Positions 25,778-34,037 of a DNA stretch of 52,111 bases are shown here, piece by piece (the stretch's first letter is position 1; each line of letters opens with the position of its first letter). The position numbers and the translations under genes were made by a program. The notes under the pieces were generated by a model. The model was not told the DNA's origin. It worked only from the letters and a program-made list of their open reading frames with translations, and did not search any database. Source of the stretch: an uncultured Flavobacteriaceae bacterium (lineage in GTDB: Bacteria > Bacteroidota > Bacteroidia > Flavobacteriales > Flavobacteriaceae); NCBI GenBank assembly GCA_938010765.1, contig CALLVX010000029.1, forward strand, positions 1 through 52,111, written 5' to 3'.

Positions 25778-26616
25778 TGAAACGACAAAAACACAATGCC
25801 ACATGGAGAAATCTGCTCCATGAAATTATTTACGAAGCCGACACTCCGTTAGGCAAAAGCTTTGACATTGGGCTGTTTGTACTAATTATTGTTAGTGTCG
25901 TTTTAGTGATGTTAGAAAGTGTCAAAGAAATCGATGCGGCCTATCATAGCCAGCTTTTAACCTGCGAATGGGTCATCACCATATTATTCACTATTGAATA
26001 TATCGCTCGCATCGCCGCCATAAAAAAGCCCCTTAGATATGTATTAAGTTTCTATGGCATTATTGATTTGGTTTCGACCATTCCTCTTTATATTTCCTAT
26101 TTTTTTGTCGGATCACAAGTTTTATTGGCGGTAAGAGCGTTACGACTGTTACGGGTATTCCGAATTTTAAAGCTAGTACAGTTTCTCGGAGAGGCCTCAC
26201 AACTAAAAAGCGCCTTGAAGGCCAGTAGAAATAAAATCGCTGTGTTTATCTATACTGTTTTGATTCTTTCAGTAATCATGGGGACTATAATGTATTGGGT
26301 AGAGAGTGATTCTTCTGGCTTCACCAGTATCCCCAGGAGTATTTATTGGGCAATTGTAACCTTGACCACTGTGGGGTACGGCGATATAGCCCCACAAACC
26401 CCAATAGGGCAATTAATAGCAACTATGGTAATGATCTTGGGGTATGGTATCATTGCAGTACCTACGGGCATCGTAACATCCGAGTTTACCAAACAAGGCA
26501 TAAATGAGGATAAGAAAGTGCATTTGAACACCCAATGCTGTCCAACCTGTGCCAAAGAAGGGCATAGGGATGATGCGGCCCATTGTTTTAATTGTGGAAG
26601 CACACTCAATGAATAA
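25777..26616 (+). CDS. Voltage-gated-type potassium channel with zinc-ribbon tail
   Basis: A 279-residue 6-TM channel. S1-S3 span about residues 27-110, S4 carries regularly spaced arginines (VRALRLLRVFRILKLVQ), and the pore has the filter TLTTVGYGD near 195. It would pass potassium across the inner membrane. The last 35 residues hold two CxxC pairs (CCPTCAKEG, HCFNCGS), a small zinc ribbon in the cytoplasm. It starts at GTG 25777 within the TAG stop of the exonuclease gene (TAGTG overlap) and ends 8 bases into miaA, so translation is coupled on both sides. Confidence 0.92.
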   Translation: MKRQKHNATWRNLLHEIIYEADTPLGKSFDIGLFVLIIVSVVLVMLESVKEIDAAYHSQLLTCEWVITILFTIEYIARIAAIKKPLRYVLSFYGIIDLVSTIPLYISYFFVGSQVLLAVRALRLLRVFRILKLVQFLGEASQLKSALKASRNKIAVFIYTVLILSVIMGTIMYWVESDSSGFTSIPRSIYWAIVTLTTVGYGDIAPQTPIGQLIATMVMILGYGIIAVPTGIVTSEFTKQGINEDKKVHLNTQCCPTCAKEGHRDDAAHCFNCGSTLNE

Positions 26617-27529
26617 GTTGTTAATTGCTGTTGTTGGCCCTACCGGGATAGGAAAAACCGCCTTGGCCATTGCAATTGCAAAACACTATGAAACCGAAAT
26701 TGTTTCTGCCGATTCGCGCCAGTTCTATAAAGAAATGAAAATCGGTACTGCCGTACCTTCTTCTGAAGAATTGCAGGAAGTACCCCATCATTTTATACAA
26801 CAAATATCCATTGATCAGGATTACTCTGTTGGTGATTATGAAAGAGAAGCGATTGTATTATTGAAATCTCTTTTTAAGAAAAATTCAGTTGTTGTACTTG
26901 CTGGCGGAAGCGGATTGTATGTTGATGCAGTAGTATCGGGCCTTGATCGTTTCCCTGAGGTAGATGGTACTATTCGCAAAGAATTAAATTATACCCTAAA
27001 GCAAGAGGGGCTCCAAGTAATGCAGGAGCGATTACAACTACTTGATCCGGAATATTATCAAAAAGTTGACTTAGAAAACCCGCATCGGGTGATTCGAGCT
27101 TTAGAAGTGTGTATCGCTAGTGGACTCCCCTACTCTTCGTTTTTAAATAGAAAGAAAACCGAACGTTTTTTTAAAACGCTCACCGTTGGTATTCAAGCTG
27201 AAAGAGAAATTGTTTATTCAAGAATAAACCAACGTGTAGATAACATGATAGAGGAAGGTTTATTGGCGGAAGCTAAAAAACTGTATCCTAAAAAATATTT
27301 GAACGCCCTTCAAACCGTTGGGTATCGGGAAATATTCGCCTATTTGGAAGGAAAGTTCGAATTGGCTTTTGCCATTTCGGAAATCAAAAAGAATACGAGA
27401 AGATTTGCCAAACGACAGTTAACCTGGTACCGAAAGAGAGAAGATATCCTATGGGTATCCCATGATCTTCCTGCTAAGAAAGCAATAGAAAAAATACAGG
27501 AATATTTAACAGCAGATCACAATGCCTAG
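26609..27529 (+). CDS. miaA: tRNA dimethylallyltransferase
   Basis: A 306-residue enzyme that transfers a dimethylallyl group to A37 of tRNAs reading U-initial codons. Motifs: P-loop GPTGIGKT at residues 10-17, SADSRQFYKEMKIGTA, PHHF, GGSGLYVDAV and the C-terminal TRRFAKRQLTWYR. The frame extends 20 codons further upstream inside the channel gene, but family similarity begins at MNKLLIAVVGPTG (26609), which gives an 8-base overlap. Confidence 0.97.
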   Translation: MNKLLIAVVGPTGIGKTALAIAIAKHYETEIVSADSRQFYKEMKIGTAVPSSEELQEVPHHFIQQISIDQDYSVGDYEREAIVLLKSLFKKNSVVVLAGGSGLYVDAVVSGLDRFPEVDGTIRKELNYTLKQEGLQVMQERLQLLDPEYYQKVDLENPHRVIRALEVCIASGLPYSSFLNRKKTERFFKTLTVGIQAEREIVYSRINQRVDNMIEEGLLAEAKKLYPKKYLNALQTVGYREIFAYLEGKFELAFAISEIKKNTRRFAKRQLTWYRKREDILWVSHDLPAKKAIEKIQEYLTADHNA

Positions 27530-28016
27530 ACCAACTATTTTTTATGTAATGGGAGTTTCCGGATGTGGTAAATCAACTATTGGCAACTTACTTGCACAAC
27601 AACTCAAATACTCTTTTTTCGATGCAGATGATTATCATCCTAAAGCCAATGTAAAAAAAATGGCTGCAGGTAATCCCTTAGATGATCAGGATAGGGTGGG
27701 ATGGTTAAAAATATTGAATGATTTAGCGATAAAGCATAAAAACGAAGGTGCCGTTATTGCATGTTCCGCTCTAAAAGAAATGTATCGCAATACTTTGAGC
27801 GATTCTATTGAAAAACATACCATGTTCGTTTATTTGGAAGGAACTTTTGACCAGATATTGGAACGTTTACAAGCAAGAAAGGGTCATTTTATGCCGCTAC
27901 ATTTATTACAATCACAATTTGAAACATTGGAACCTCCTAAAAATGCCATTCATGTTCCCATTTCCGATACTCCAGAGGAAATCGTTTCAGAAGTACTTCG
28001 TATCTGTACTACTTAA
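27522..28016 (+). CDS. gntK: Gluconokinase
   Basis: A 164-residue kinase of the GntK type, phosphorylating D-gluconate to 6-phosphogluconate. Motifs: P-loop MGVSGCGKST, DADDYHPKANVKKMAAGNPL, DDQDRVGWL, IACSALKEMYR and KGHFMPLHLLQSQFETLE. No gluconate transporter or dehydratase is nearby. It overlaps miaA by 8 bases and closes the plus-strand run at a bidirectional terminator. Confidence 0.94.
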   Translation: MPRPTIFYVMGVSGCGKSTIGNLLAQQLKYSFFDADDYHPKANVKKMAAGNPLDDQDRVGWLKILNDLAIKHKNEGAVIACSALKEMYRNTLSDSIEKHTMFVYLEGTFDQILERLQARKGHFMPLHLLQSQFETLEPPKNAIHVPISDTPEEIVSEVLRICTT

Positions 28017-28036
28017 AATAGCTTAATCGTAAAACA

Positions 28037-28064
28037 AAAAAGCATCCCTCTCAGGATGCTTTTA
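28037..28064. terminator. Bidirectional terminator between gntK and the response regulator
   Basis: AAAAGCATCC (28038-28047) pairs with GGATGCTTTT (28054-28063) around a 6-base loop, with A and T runs on both sides, between convergent genes. Confidence 0.9.
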
Positions 28065-28084
28065 TAAATTTAAAAAGTGCGAGA

Positions 28085-28795
28085 TTAAGATTCTGTTTTA
28101 ATCACCAAACGGAAACCTTCCCCGTGTATATTTAAAATTTCGACCGTGTCATCTACTTTCAAGTATTTTCGAAGTTTTGCGATATACACATCCATACTTC
28201 TTGAAGTAAAGTAGTTATCATCGCGCCAAATCTTTGTCAAGGCCAGTTCTCTTGGCATCAAATCATTTTCATGCAGCGCCAATAATCGTAATAGTTCATT
28301 CTCTTTTGGAGAGAGCTTTATCGATTCAGTTTCTTTATATTTCAGGAAGCGAAGTTTCGAATTCAGATGGAATCCCCCGATCTGAAATTCGAATTTCTTA
28401 CTATCGGCCAAGGTATTGGAAGATTTGCGTTGAATAATCGCTTTCAGCTTCATTAACAGCACTTCAGAATCGAAAGGTTTGTTCAGATAGTCATCTGCGC
28501 CGGCTTTATATCCTTTGAGCACATCCTCTTTCATTGTTTTCGCCGTAAGAAACACAATGGGTACATTTTCGTTCTTTTCGCGAATCTCTTTGGCCAAAGT
28601 AAAACCATCTTTATAAGGCATCATTACATCTAAAATACAGACGTCGAAGTTGTCTTTTTTAAATTTTTCAAAACCTTCCATGCCATTTTTCGCCAATGTA
28701 ACGTCAAAATCGTTCATCGAAAGGTAGTCTTTTAAAACAATCCCAAAGTTGGGATCATCTTCCACTAAAAGTATTTTCTTGTTTACAGTTTCCAT
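28085..28795 (-). CDS. OmpR-family response regulator, RprY-like
   Basis: A 236-residue regulator with a receiver domain and a winged-helix DNA-binding domain. LLVEDDPNFG holds the acidic pair, VCILDVMMP the phospho-acceptor, and DYLNKPFD the conserved lysine. The C-terminal domain has the Trans_reg_C pattern (LSPKENELLRLLALHENDLM, then YFTSRSMDVYIAKLRKYL). It lies 7 bases after its kinase on the minus strand. Similarity to the RprXY system of Bacteroides is by resemblance only. Confidence 0.93.
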   Translation of the reverse strand: METVNKKILLVEDDPNFGIVLKDYLSMNDFDVTLAKNGMEGFEKFKKDNFDVCILDVMMPYKDGFTLAKEIREKNENVPIVFLTAKTMKEDVLKGYKAGADDYLNKPFDSEVLLMKLKAIIQRKSSNTLADSKKFEFQIGGFHLNSKLRFLKYKETESIKLSPKENELLRLLALHENDLMPRELALTKIWRDDNYFTSRSMDVYIAKLRKYLKVDDTVEILNIHGEGFRLVIKTES

Positions 28796-28802
28796 CGTTT
28801 GT

Positions 28803-30380
28803 TTAGATTAAGGGTAATTTTACATAGAAAGTGCTTCCTTTTCCTTTTTCACTTTCTGCGTAGACTTCACCTTGGTGATCGTCTACAATTTTTTTTACGT
28901 AGGCCAGACCAAGTCCATGCCCTTTTACGTTATGTAAATCTCCGGTGTGTTCCCGGTAAAATTTTTCAAAAACTTTTTTCAAAACCACTTTGCTCATCCC
29001 AGCGCCCTGGTCTTTGACCATCACAATAATAAAATTCTTTGCAACTTCGGTATAGACATCTATTTTAGGCGCCTCTGGGGAATACTTTATCGCATTATCC
29101 AACATATTTATAATTACATTGGTAAAATGCATATGATTTGCCAAAATCTCTGTGCGGGGAGCATCAAGATGCGTTTCAATATAGCCACCCCTGTCCTGTA
29201 CAATTAATTCAACATGTGCAATTGCATCGGTTATTATGTCGTGAACATCAACCCTATCCTTACTAATATCCAATTGATTCTTTTCCAATTTAGAAATTCG
29301 CAATACATTTTCTACCTGCGCATGCATTCTTTTATTCTCATCTCGTATCATTTGTAGATACCGCAATACCTTTTCCTTATTATCAATAATCTTCGGGTTC
29401 TTAATTGCTTCCACCGCTAAATTAATAGTAGCTATGGGGGTTTTGAATTCATGCGTCATATTGTTGATAAAGTCAGATTTGATTTCCGAAATTTGTTTCT
29501 GCCTTATTAGTTGATAAATAGCTCCCGAATATGAAGCAACAATTACCAACGTAAAAAGTAGGGAAAGAACTGCCATTCCCAGGATTTGCTGAATCAAGAA
29601 CTTTTTCTTTTTTGGAAACGTGATCAGCAACGAAAAATCGGTATCCCCTTCACTGTCTTCAAAGATTGGAGATTTGTACACTTGGCTATTTGCAAATTTG
29701 AATTTTCTAGACTTCACTTTCGTGGGCAAACCTTTGCTGTAAATACCATATTCATAATCAATGTCAAGATTGCGATTGGTAAGTTCCCGGTTTAACTGAA
29801 GTTCAATTTCCTGTTTGGAAACCCTTTTATGAATAGGTTCTCGTTTTGCATATTTACTAAAAACATCATCAAACTGGGCCTTCTCAACACTTGAGAGATT
29901 TCCGATTTTCTCTAATTTCTTAATTGGGTTCAACTTAAAAGTTTTCCCGTCAAGACCAAAACCATCTTTAAAGGTCGTAGTGGTCCGTTTACTCGTGAAA
30001 TTACTGATTCTTGTAGAATCTTCCTTATTATCATTGTCAAAGAACGTAGATGCGATATCATAACTTTCCTCTAAAATACCATGCGAATAATACAGTATTT
30101 CGTTAGAGTTTAAATCACGATCAATAAAAAAGATGTTTTTATAACTAGTAGAAGTAGGTTTCCCCACACTGTCATTTGACAAATAACGCTCCGAATAATC
30201 TCGAATCTCACGCTTTGCGATTTTATCCGTTACCTTTCCCAACACCTGCGAAACAGCGTTCGAAAATTGTTCTTCTTTGTCGGTTACCGACTTTTTGATC
30301 CAAAAGCCTTGTACAAAAATTATCCCGATCAAGGACAGGCTCATAAGAACAACTAAAAGAACAAATAGTTTCTTGTTCAT
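28803..30380 (-). CDS. Sensor histidine kinase, RprX-like
   Basis: A 525-residue kinase. TM1 is at about residues 5-27 and TM2 at about 267-293, enclosing a roughly 240-residue periplasmic sensor without recognised domain. The H-box is FINNMTHEFKTPIATINLAV; the HATPase part shows NMLDNAIKYSP, VMVKDQGAGM, and KGHGLGLAYVKKIV. It precedes its response regulator in one transcript. Upstream, the 83-base gap to coaE contains a palindrome and TTAACC-like repeats that may be the system's own operator. Confidence 0.94.
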   Translation of the reverse strand: MNKKLFVLLVVLMSLSLIGIIFVQGFWIKKSVTDKEEQFSNAVSQVLGKVTDKIAKREIRDYSERYLSNDSVGKPTSTSYKNIFFIDRDLNSNEILYYSHGILEESYDIASTFFDNDNKEDSTRISNFTSKRTTTTFKDGFGLDGKTFKLNPIKKLEKIGNLSSVEKAQFDDVFSKYAKREPIHKRVSKQEIELQLNRELTNRNLDIDYEYGIYSKGLPTKVKSRKFKFANSQVYKSPIFEDSEGDTDFSLLITFPKKKKFLIQQILGMAVLSLLFTLVIVASYSGAIYQLIRQKQISEIKSDFINNMTHEFKTPIATINLAVEAIKNPKIIDNKEKVLRYLQMIRDENKRMHAQVENVLRISKLEKNQLDISKDRVDVHDIITDAIAHVELIVQDRGGYIETHLDAPRTEILANHMHFTNVIINMLDNAIKYSPEAPKIDVYTEVAKNFIIVMVKDQGAGMSKVVLKKVFEKFYREHTGDLHNVKGHGLGLAYVKKIVDDHQGEVYAESEKGKGSTFYVKLPLI

Positions 30381-30424
30381 CTTTTGAGTAAAATTAAAGA
30401 TTTAACATCTATAGCATTCCACGT

Positions 30425-30451
30425 TTAACCTAACCTTAACAAAAATGTTAA
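30425..30451. promoter_or_regulatory. Possible operator upstream of the two-component genes
   Basis: TTAACA-AAAA-TGTTAA at 30436-30451 is a perfect palindrome. TTAACCTAACCTTAAC (30425-30440) abuts it and contains repeated TAACC/TTAAC units. Site spacing suits an OmpR-type regulator, and autoregulation is a reasonable inference. Confidence 0.4.
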
Positions 30452-30463
30452 AATTTGGGTTTA

Positions 30464-31048
30464 TTACCTATTCTCATGCAGCAAACGATTTACCTCTTTC
30501 ACCTTTAAAGCTGTGGTCGCCAAATCAATATTATCGATGATATAATCACTTAAAGAAATCTTTTTAGCGTCTGGTAATTGGTGTTTCATTCGGGCCTCAA
30601 TATTTTCTATTTCAACGCCATCCCTTATCATAACTCTCTGTAAACGTGATTCTTTTGAAGCAGTTACCAGTATAATCATATCGTAAAAATCTTGCATATT
30701 ATTTTCAAAAATTATCGCAGTCTCTTGAATTACAAAGGGGGCATCTTGGTGTTTGGCCCATTTTAAAAAATGGTTTCTAACCGCAGGATGCACAATGGCA
30801 TTTAGCTTTTGAAGTAATGCACTGTCATTAAATATTTGACTTGAAAGGTACTTTTTGTTTAACTTTTTATCCTTGTAGGCCTCATTCCCAAATAGTTCAA
30901 TTATTGCCTTTTTAAGCTTTTTTGACTTTCGCATCAGCTTTTTGGCTTCTTCATCAGAATTATATACGGGCACTCCCAGGGCGGCAAACATTTTTGCGAC
31001 CGTTGTCTTTCCACTCCCTATACCTCCGGTAAGACCTACTAACTTCAT
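30464..31048 (-). CDS. coaE: Dephospho-CoA kinase
   Basis: A 194-residue kinase for the last step of coenzyme A synthesis. P-loop GLTGGIGSGKTT at residues 5-16; NSDEEAKKLM, IVHPAVRNHFLKW and a RMKHQ lid are typical. Its ATG overlaps the stop of the YbbR gene by 4 bases, so the two are translationally coupled. coaBC, for the middle steps of the same pathway, is 6 kb upstream in the same transcription direction. Confidence 0.95.
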   Translation of the reverse strand: MKLVGLTGGIGSGKTTVAKMFAALGVPVYNSDEEAKKLMRKSKKLKKAIIELFGNEAYKDKKLNKKYLSSQIFNDSALLQKLNAIVHPAVRNHFLKWAKHQDAPFVIQETAIIFENNMQDFYDMIILVTASKESRLQRVMIRDGVEIENIEARMKHQLPDAKKISLSDYIIDNIDLATTALKVKEVNRLLHENR

Positions 31049-32001
31049 TCTCGTTTTAAAATATAATCTACTTGATCTTTAAGAACGTTTACCGCATGAA
31101 CACCTAACGGTTTTCTAACAAGTTCAATTTTAATAACGTTCTGATTACTTTCAGAAGTTAAACTGTAATCGGCCTCCAACTCAAAATCGGAGGATTTCAG
31201 TTCTTTCAAAATATTCAAATTGGCTTTCACCAATACCTGCACTTTATTAGGAAATGTCTGAACCAAAACACCTTCTGGCAAATTGATTACCGTTACAGGA
31301 ACATTCAACACCTTTTCCGAAAAACGGGATACTTGTCCTTTTACCAACACCGTTTTGTCTGAAAAACTAGTATGCTGTATTCCTCCCGGTGCCAATAAGG
31401 TAACATTTGTCGAAAAATCAGAGGTCAAATCTGTCAATTCTGATCGGAACGTTCGTATTTCTGTAATGGTATCAACCTCGTTCTTGGGGCCTTTTACAGT
31501 TACTGAATCGGGCTCGATTTGTAAAGCACCCTCTAAAAGATAATTTTGAGGAAAACCTAGTTGTATCTGTGAAATAACGGGAACTTTCTTCGAAATAACG
31601 CGGTAAAACTCAAATTGCAAGGAATCCCCGTCGGTCTCAAGCAATTTTACTCCCCCTTTCAATTGACCATCTAGCTGCCGTTTGCAATCTTCAGGAGTAA
31701 TGAAGAAAGTAGTCCCCTCCCTTTGTACTAAAGATAAATCGATTTTTAAGTCTTTTTTGAAAAGATTGAAACCCAAAAACTGAAACCCAACGGCTTCTAA
31801 CTTTAAATTAATTTTAGATTTTGAAGCCTTTACTAACAACATACTATCCGGCGGATTTATATACGCTAAATTAAAGGAAGAATTACTTGCATACCGGTCT
31901 GATAAATTGTTGATGAACCATGCCAATCCCGAGCAGAGCAAAAACAAGAAAAAGAGCTTTACTTTGCGTGTTTTAAGGATATTTTTAACTTTTTGTATCA
32001 C
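31045..32001 (-). CDS. YbbR-like domain protein
   Basis: A 318-residue membrane-anchored protein: short basic N-terminus, TM at residues 16-32 (LFFLFLLCSGLAWFI), then beta-rich YbbR-type repeats outside the membrane (VPVISQIQLGFPQNYLLEGA, PDSVTVKGPKNEVDTITEIR, VPVTVINLPEGVLVQ). In Firmicutes YbbR proteins (CdaR) regulate the diadenylate cyclase CdaA. No cyclase gene is seen here, so that role is not implied. It is coupled to coaE by a 4-base overlap. Confidence 0.88.
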   Translation of the reverse strand: MIQKVKNILKTRKVKLFFLFLLCSGLAWFINNLSDRYASNSSFNLAYINPPDSMLLVKASKSKINLKLEAVGFQFLGFNLFKKDLKIDLSLVQREGTTFFITPEDCKRQLDGQLKGGVKLLETDGDSLQFEFYRVISKKVPVISQIQLGFPQNYLLEGALQIEPDSVTVKGPKNEVDTITEIRTFRSELTDLTSDFSTNVTLLAPGGIQHTSFSDKTVLVKGQVSRFSEKVLNVPVTVINLPEGVLVQTFPNKVQVLVKANLNILKELKSSDFELEADYSLTSESNQNVIKIELVRKPLGVHAVNVLKDQVDYILKRE

Positions 32002-32020
32002 GGATCAGGGTTCAGCACAT

Positions 32021-33022
32021 TTATTTGAAAAACAATTTAGGAAATACTTCTTGAGGGGCCTTTTTGCTAAAGTTAATCAAGATGGTCGACTTTAAAAAAC
32101 CATAACCATACCCCACGAATTGGATAGACACCGCAAAAAGCGATAATATCGCAATGGCTAAACTGCGATTCTTCAACAAAGAATCGATAAATAACAATAC
32201 AAAATAGATACCGTACAACCATAAAGGCAATGGAATTGTTGCAATTGACAACACAATAGCCGCTAAAAAACCTATACAAAAAAAGGTAGGGAACCAATAA
32301 ATAATTTTCGCAGTACTTGGGTGCCATTTATTAAGAATGGGGCGCACCATTCCAAATTTATTCACTTGAATGTAAAATTTGTTCCAATCAATTCTCCTTT
32401 TATGATATACAAAAGCTTCCGGAATAAGTTTCGTACGATATCCTGCATTCCAAATACGGATGGTGAGGTCAGGATCTTCCCCAGGATGTATTTTACCATA
32501 ACCACCTACTTTTTCAAAGGCTTCTTTTGATATTCCCATATTAAAACTCCTAGGCTGAAATTTACCTACTCTAGTCTTACCACCACGGATACCACCAGTT
32601 GTCAAAACCGCTGTCATCGCATAATTAATGGCCTTTTGCACCAAGCTAAAAGATGCGTGTGCGGCATCTGGACCGCCGTAACAATGCACAAACTCTTCTT
32701 CCAATGCTTTTGTCGCTTCCTCTAAATATTGCGGGGGAAGAATACAATCAGAGTCTAGTACAATAAAATAGTTGCCCTTTGCTCGTCGCATCCCATAATT
32801 TCGTGAATCTCCGGGACCAGAGTTGGTCTTTTCTAAATACGAGATATTCAGTTGTTCCTGAAATTGTGTCACTTGGTTTTTAGAATCTACGGTAGATCCA
32901 TCTTCGACTATCACAATCTCATAAGGCCTACTATAAGTTTGTTTCACGAAACTCTCTAGCAGTTCCCGAATCTCATCAGGTCTATTGTAAACAGGAATTA
33001 TAAATGAAAAAGATAGACTCAT
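32021..33022 (-). CDS. Family 2 glycosyltransferase, membrane-bound
   Basis: A 333-residue GT-A enzyme. The N-terminal domain starts FSFIIPVYNRPDEIRELLES, with EIVIVEDGS and the metal-binding FIVLDSDCILPP (DxD). GGYGKIHPGEDPDLTIRI holds a probable catalytic ED. The last 100 residues have two to three TM helices. It likely adds sugars to a lipid-linked or surface glycan; the substrate is unknown and no glycan cluster is adjacent. It lies between fabI and the YbbR gene on the minus strand. Confidence 0.92.
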   Translation of the reverse strand: MSLSFSFIIPVYNRPDEIRELLESFVKQTYSRPYEIVIVEDGSTVDSKNQVTQFQEQLNISYLEKTNSGPGDSRNYGMRRAKGNYFIVLDSDCILPPQYLEEATKALEEEFVHCYGGPDAAHASFSLVQKAINYAMTAVLTTGGIRGGKTRVGKFQPRSFNMGISKEAFEKVGGYGKIHPGEDPDLTIRIWNAGYRTKLIPEAFVYHKRRIDWNKFYIQVNKFGMVRPILNKWHPSTAKIIYWFPTFFCIGFLAAIVLSIATIPLPLWLYGIYFVLLFIDSLLKNRSLAIAILSLFAVSIQFVGYGYGFLKSTILINFSKKAPQEVFPKLFFK

Positions 33023-33037
33023 TGCTGTTAAATAACA

Positions 33038-33063
33038 AAGCCATTCACCGAGGCAAATGGCTT
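33038..33063 (-). terminator. Hairpin after fabI
   Basis: AAGCCATT (33038-33045) and AATGGCTT (33056-33063) form an 8-bp stem with a 10-base loop between fabI and the glycosyltransferase gene. No strong T run follows, so it may be a partial terminator or an mRNA-stabilising hairpin. Confidence 0.4.
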
Positions 33064-33080
33064 CTTTACCATTTAGGTAT

Positions 33081-33893
33081 TTAGTTCGAAAAGTAATCTA
33101 TTACTTCTTGGCTTACCCCGGTATTGGAAAAACCTCCGTCATGAAACAAGTTTTGCATCGTTACCATTTTCGTCAAATCTGAAAACAGGGACACAGTATA
33201 GTTTGCGCAGTCTTGCGCCGTTGCGTTTCCTAAGGGCGACATTTTTTCGGCATAACTAATAAAACCATCGAACCCCTTTACTCCTTGCCCGGCCGTAGTG
33301 GGTGTTGGCGATTGGGAAATCGTATTAACACGTACCTTCTTTTCCTTACCATAGAAATAACCAAAACTACGTGCTACCGATTCTAAATAAGCCTTATTGT
33401 CTGCCATATCATTGTAATCGGGAAAAACACGTTGGGCAGCCATATAGGTAAGAGCAACAATACTACCCCATTCGTTCATGGCATCTGCCTTGTATAAACT
33501 TTGCATTACTTTGTGAAAAGAAAGGGCAGAAACATCCCAGCCCTTGGTGGTAAAATCATATTTCTCATCGGTGTAGTGTCTCCCTTTTCGTACGTTGACC
33601 GACATCCCTATAGAATGTAGTACAAAATCTATTTTGCCGCCCAGTATTTCCATAGATTGGCTTACCAGCGCATCCAAGTCTTCTTGTAAGGTGGCGTCTG
33701 CAGGAATTACTTTAGACCCTGTTTGAGCCGCCAATTCTTTTATTTGCCCCATTCGCATTGCTATCGGGGCATTGCTCAAGACAAAAGTACCGCCTTCTTC
33801 ATGAATCTTTTCTGCCGTTTTCCAAGCAATTGAATTCTCGTCCAGGGCACCAAAAATAATTCCTTTTTTACCCTTTAATAAATTGTATGCCAT
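33081..33893 (-). CDS. fabI: Enoyl-[acyl-carrier-protein] reductase (NADH)
   Basis: A 270-residue short-chain dehydrogenase that reduces enoyl-ACP in each round of fatty-acid synthesis. The cofactor site is GKKGIIFGALDENSIAWKTA; VLHSIGMS follows, and the catalytic Tyr and Lys lie in PDYNDMADNKAYLES (Y-x6-K). SQSPTPTTAGQGVKGF is the substrate loop. The frame is open 11 codons upstream, but the predicted promoter overlaps that part, so ATG 33893 is preferred. Confidence 0.96.
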   Translation of the reverse strand: MAYNLLKGKKGIIFGALDENSIAWKTAEKIHEEGGTFVLSNAPIAMRMGQIKELAAQTGSKVIPADATLQEDLDALVSQSMEILGGKIDFVLHSIGMSVNVRKGRHYTDEKYDFTTKGWDVSALSFHKVMQSLYKADAMNEWGSIVALTYMAAQRVFPDYNDMADNKAYLESVARSFGYFYGKEKKVRVNTISQSPTPTTAGQGVKGFDGFISYAEKMSPLGNATAQDCANYTVSLFSDLTKMVTMQNLFHDGGFSNTGVSQEVIDYFSN

Positions 33894-33923
33894 GTGATAA
33901 TTTTCTTTAATTGTGGTTGGCTT

Positions 33924-33931
33924 CAAAGATA
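33924..33931 (-). promoter_or_regulatory. -7 promoter element for fabI
   Basis: TATCTTTG on the minus strand, exact TAnnTTTG. Transcription from about 33917 leaves a 24-base leader to ATG 33893. Confidence 0.5.
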
Positions 33932-34037
33932 TTAAAAATTAACGCGCAGAACCGGCATTGATTTGTTGGAAAAAAACATAAAACAATGGGTTGGTTTCTA
34001 TTATAAATCGGAACTTTTACTCTTTAGAGCCATTACA

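Noticed and set aside
31045..32001. YbbR protein as a cyclic-di-AMP regulator (CdaR).
   Set aside because: No diadenylate cyclase gene is adjacent; coupling is with coaE.
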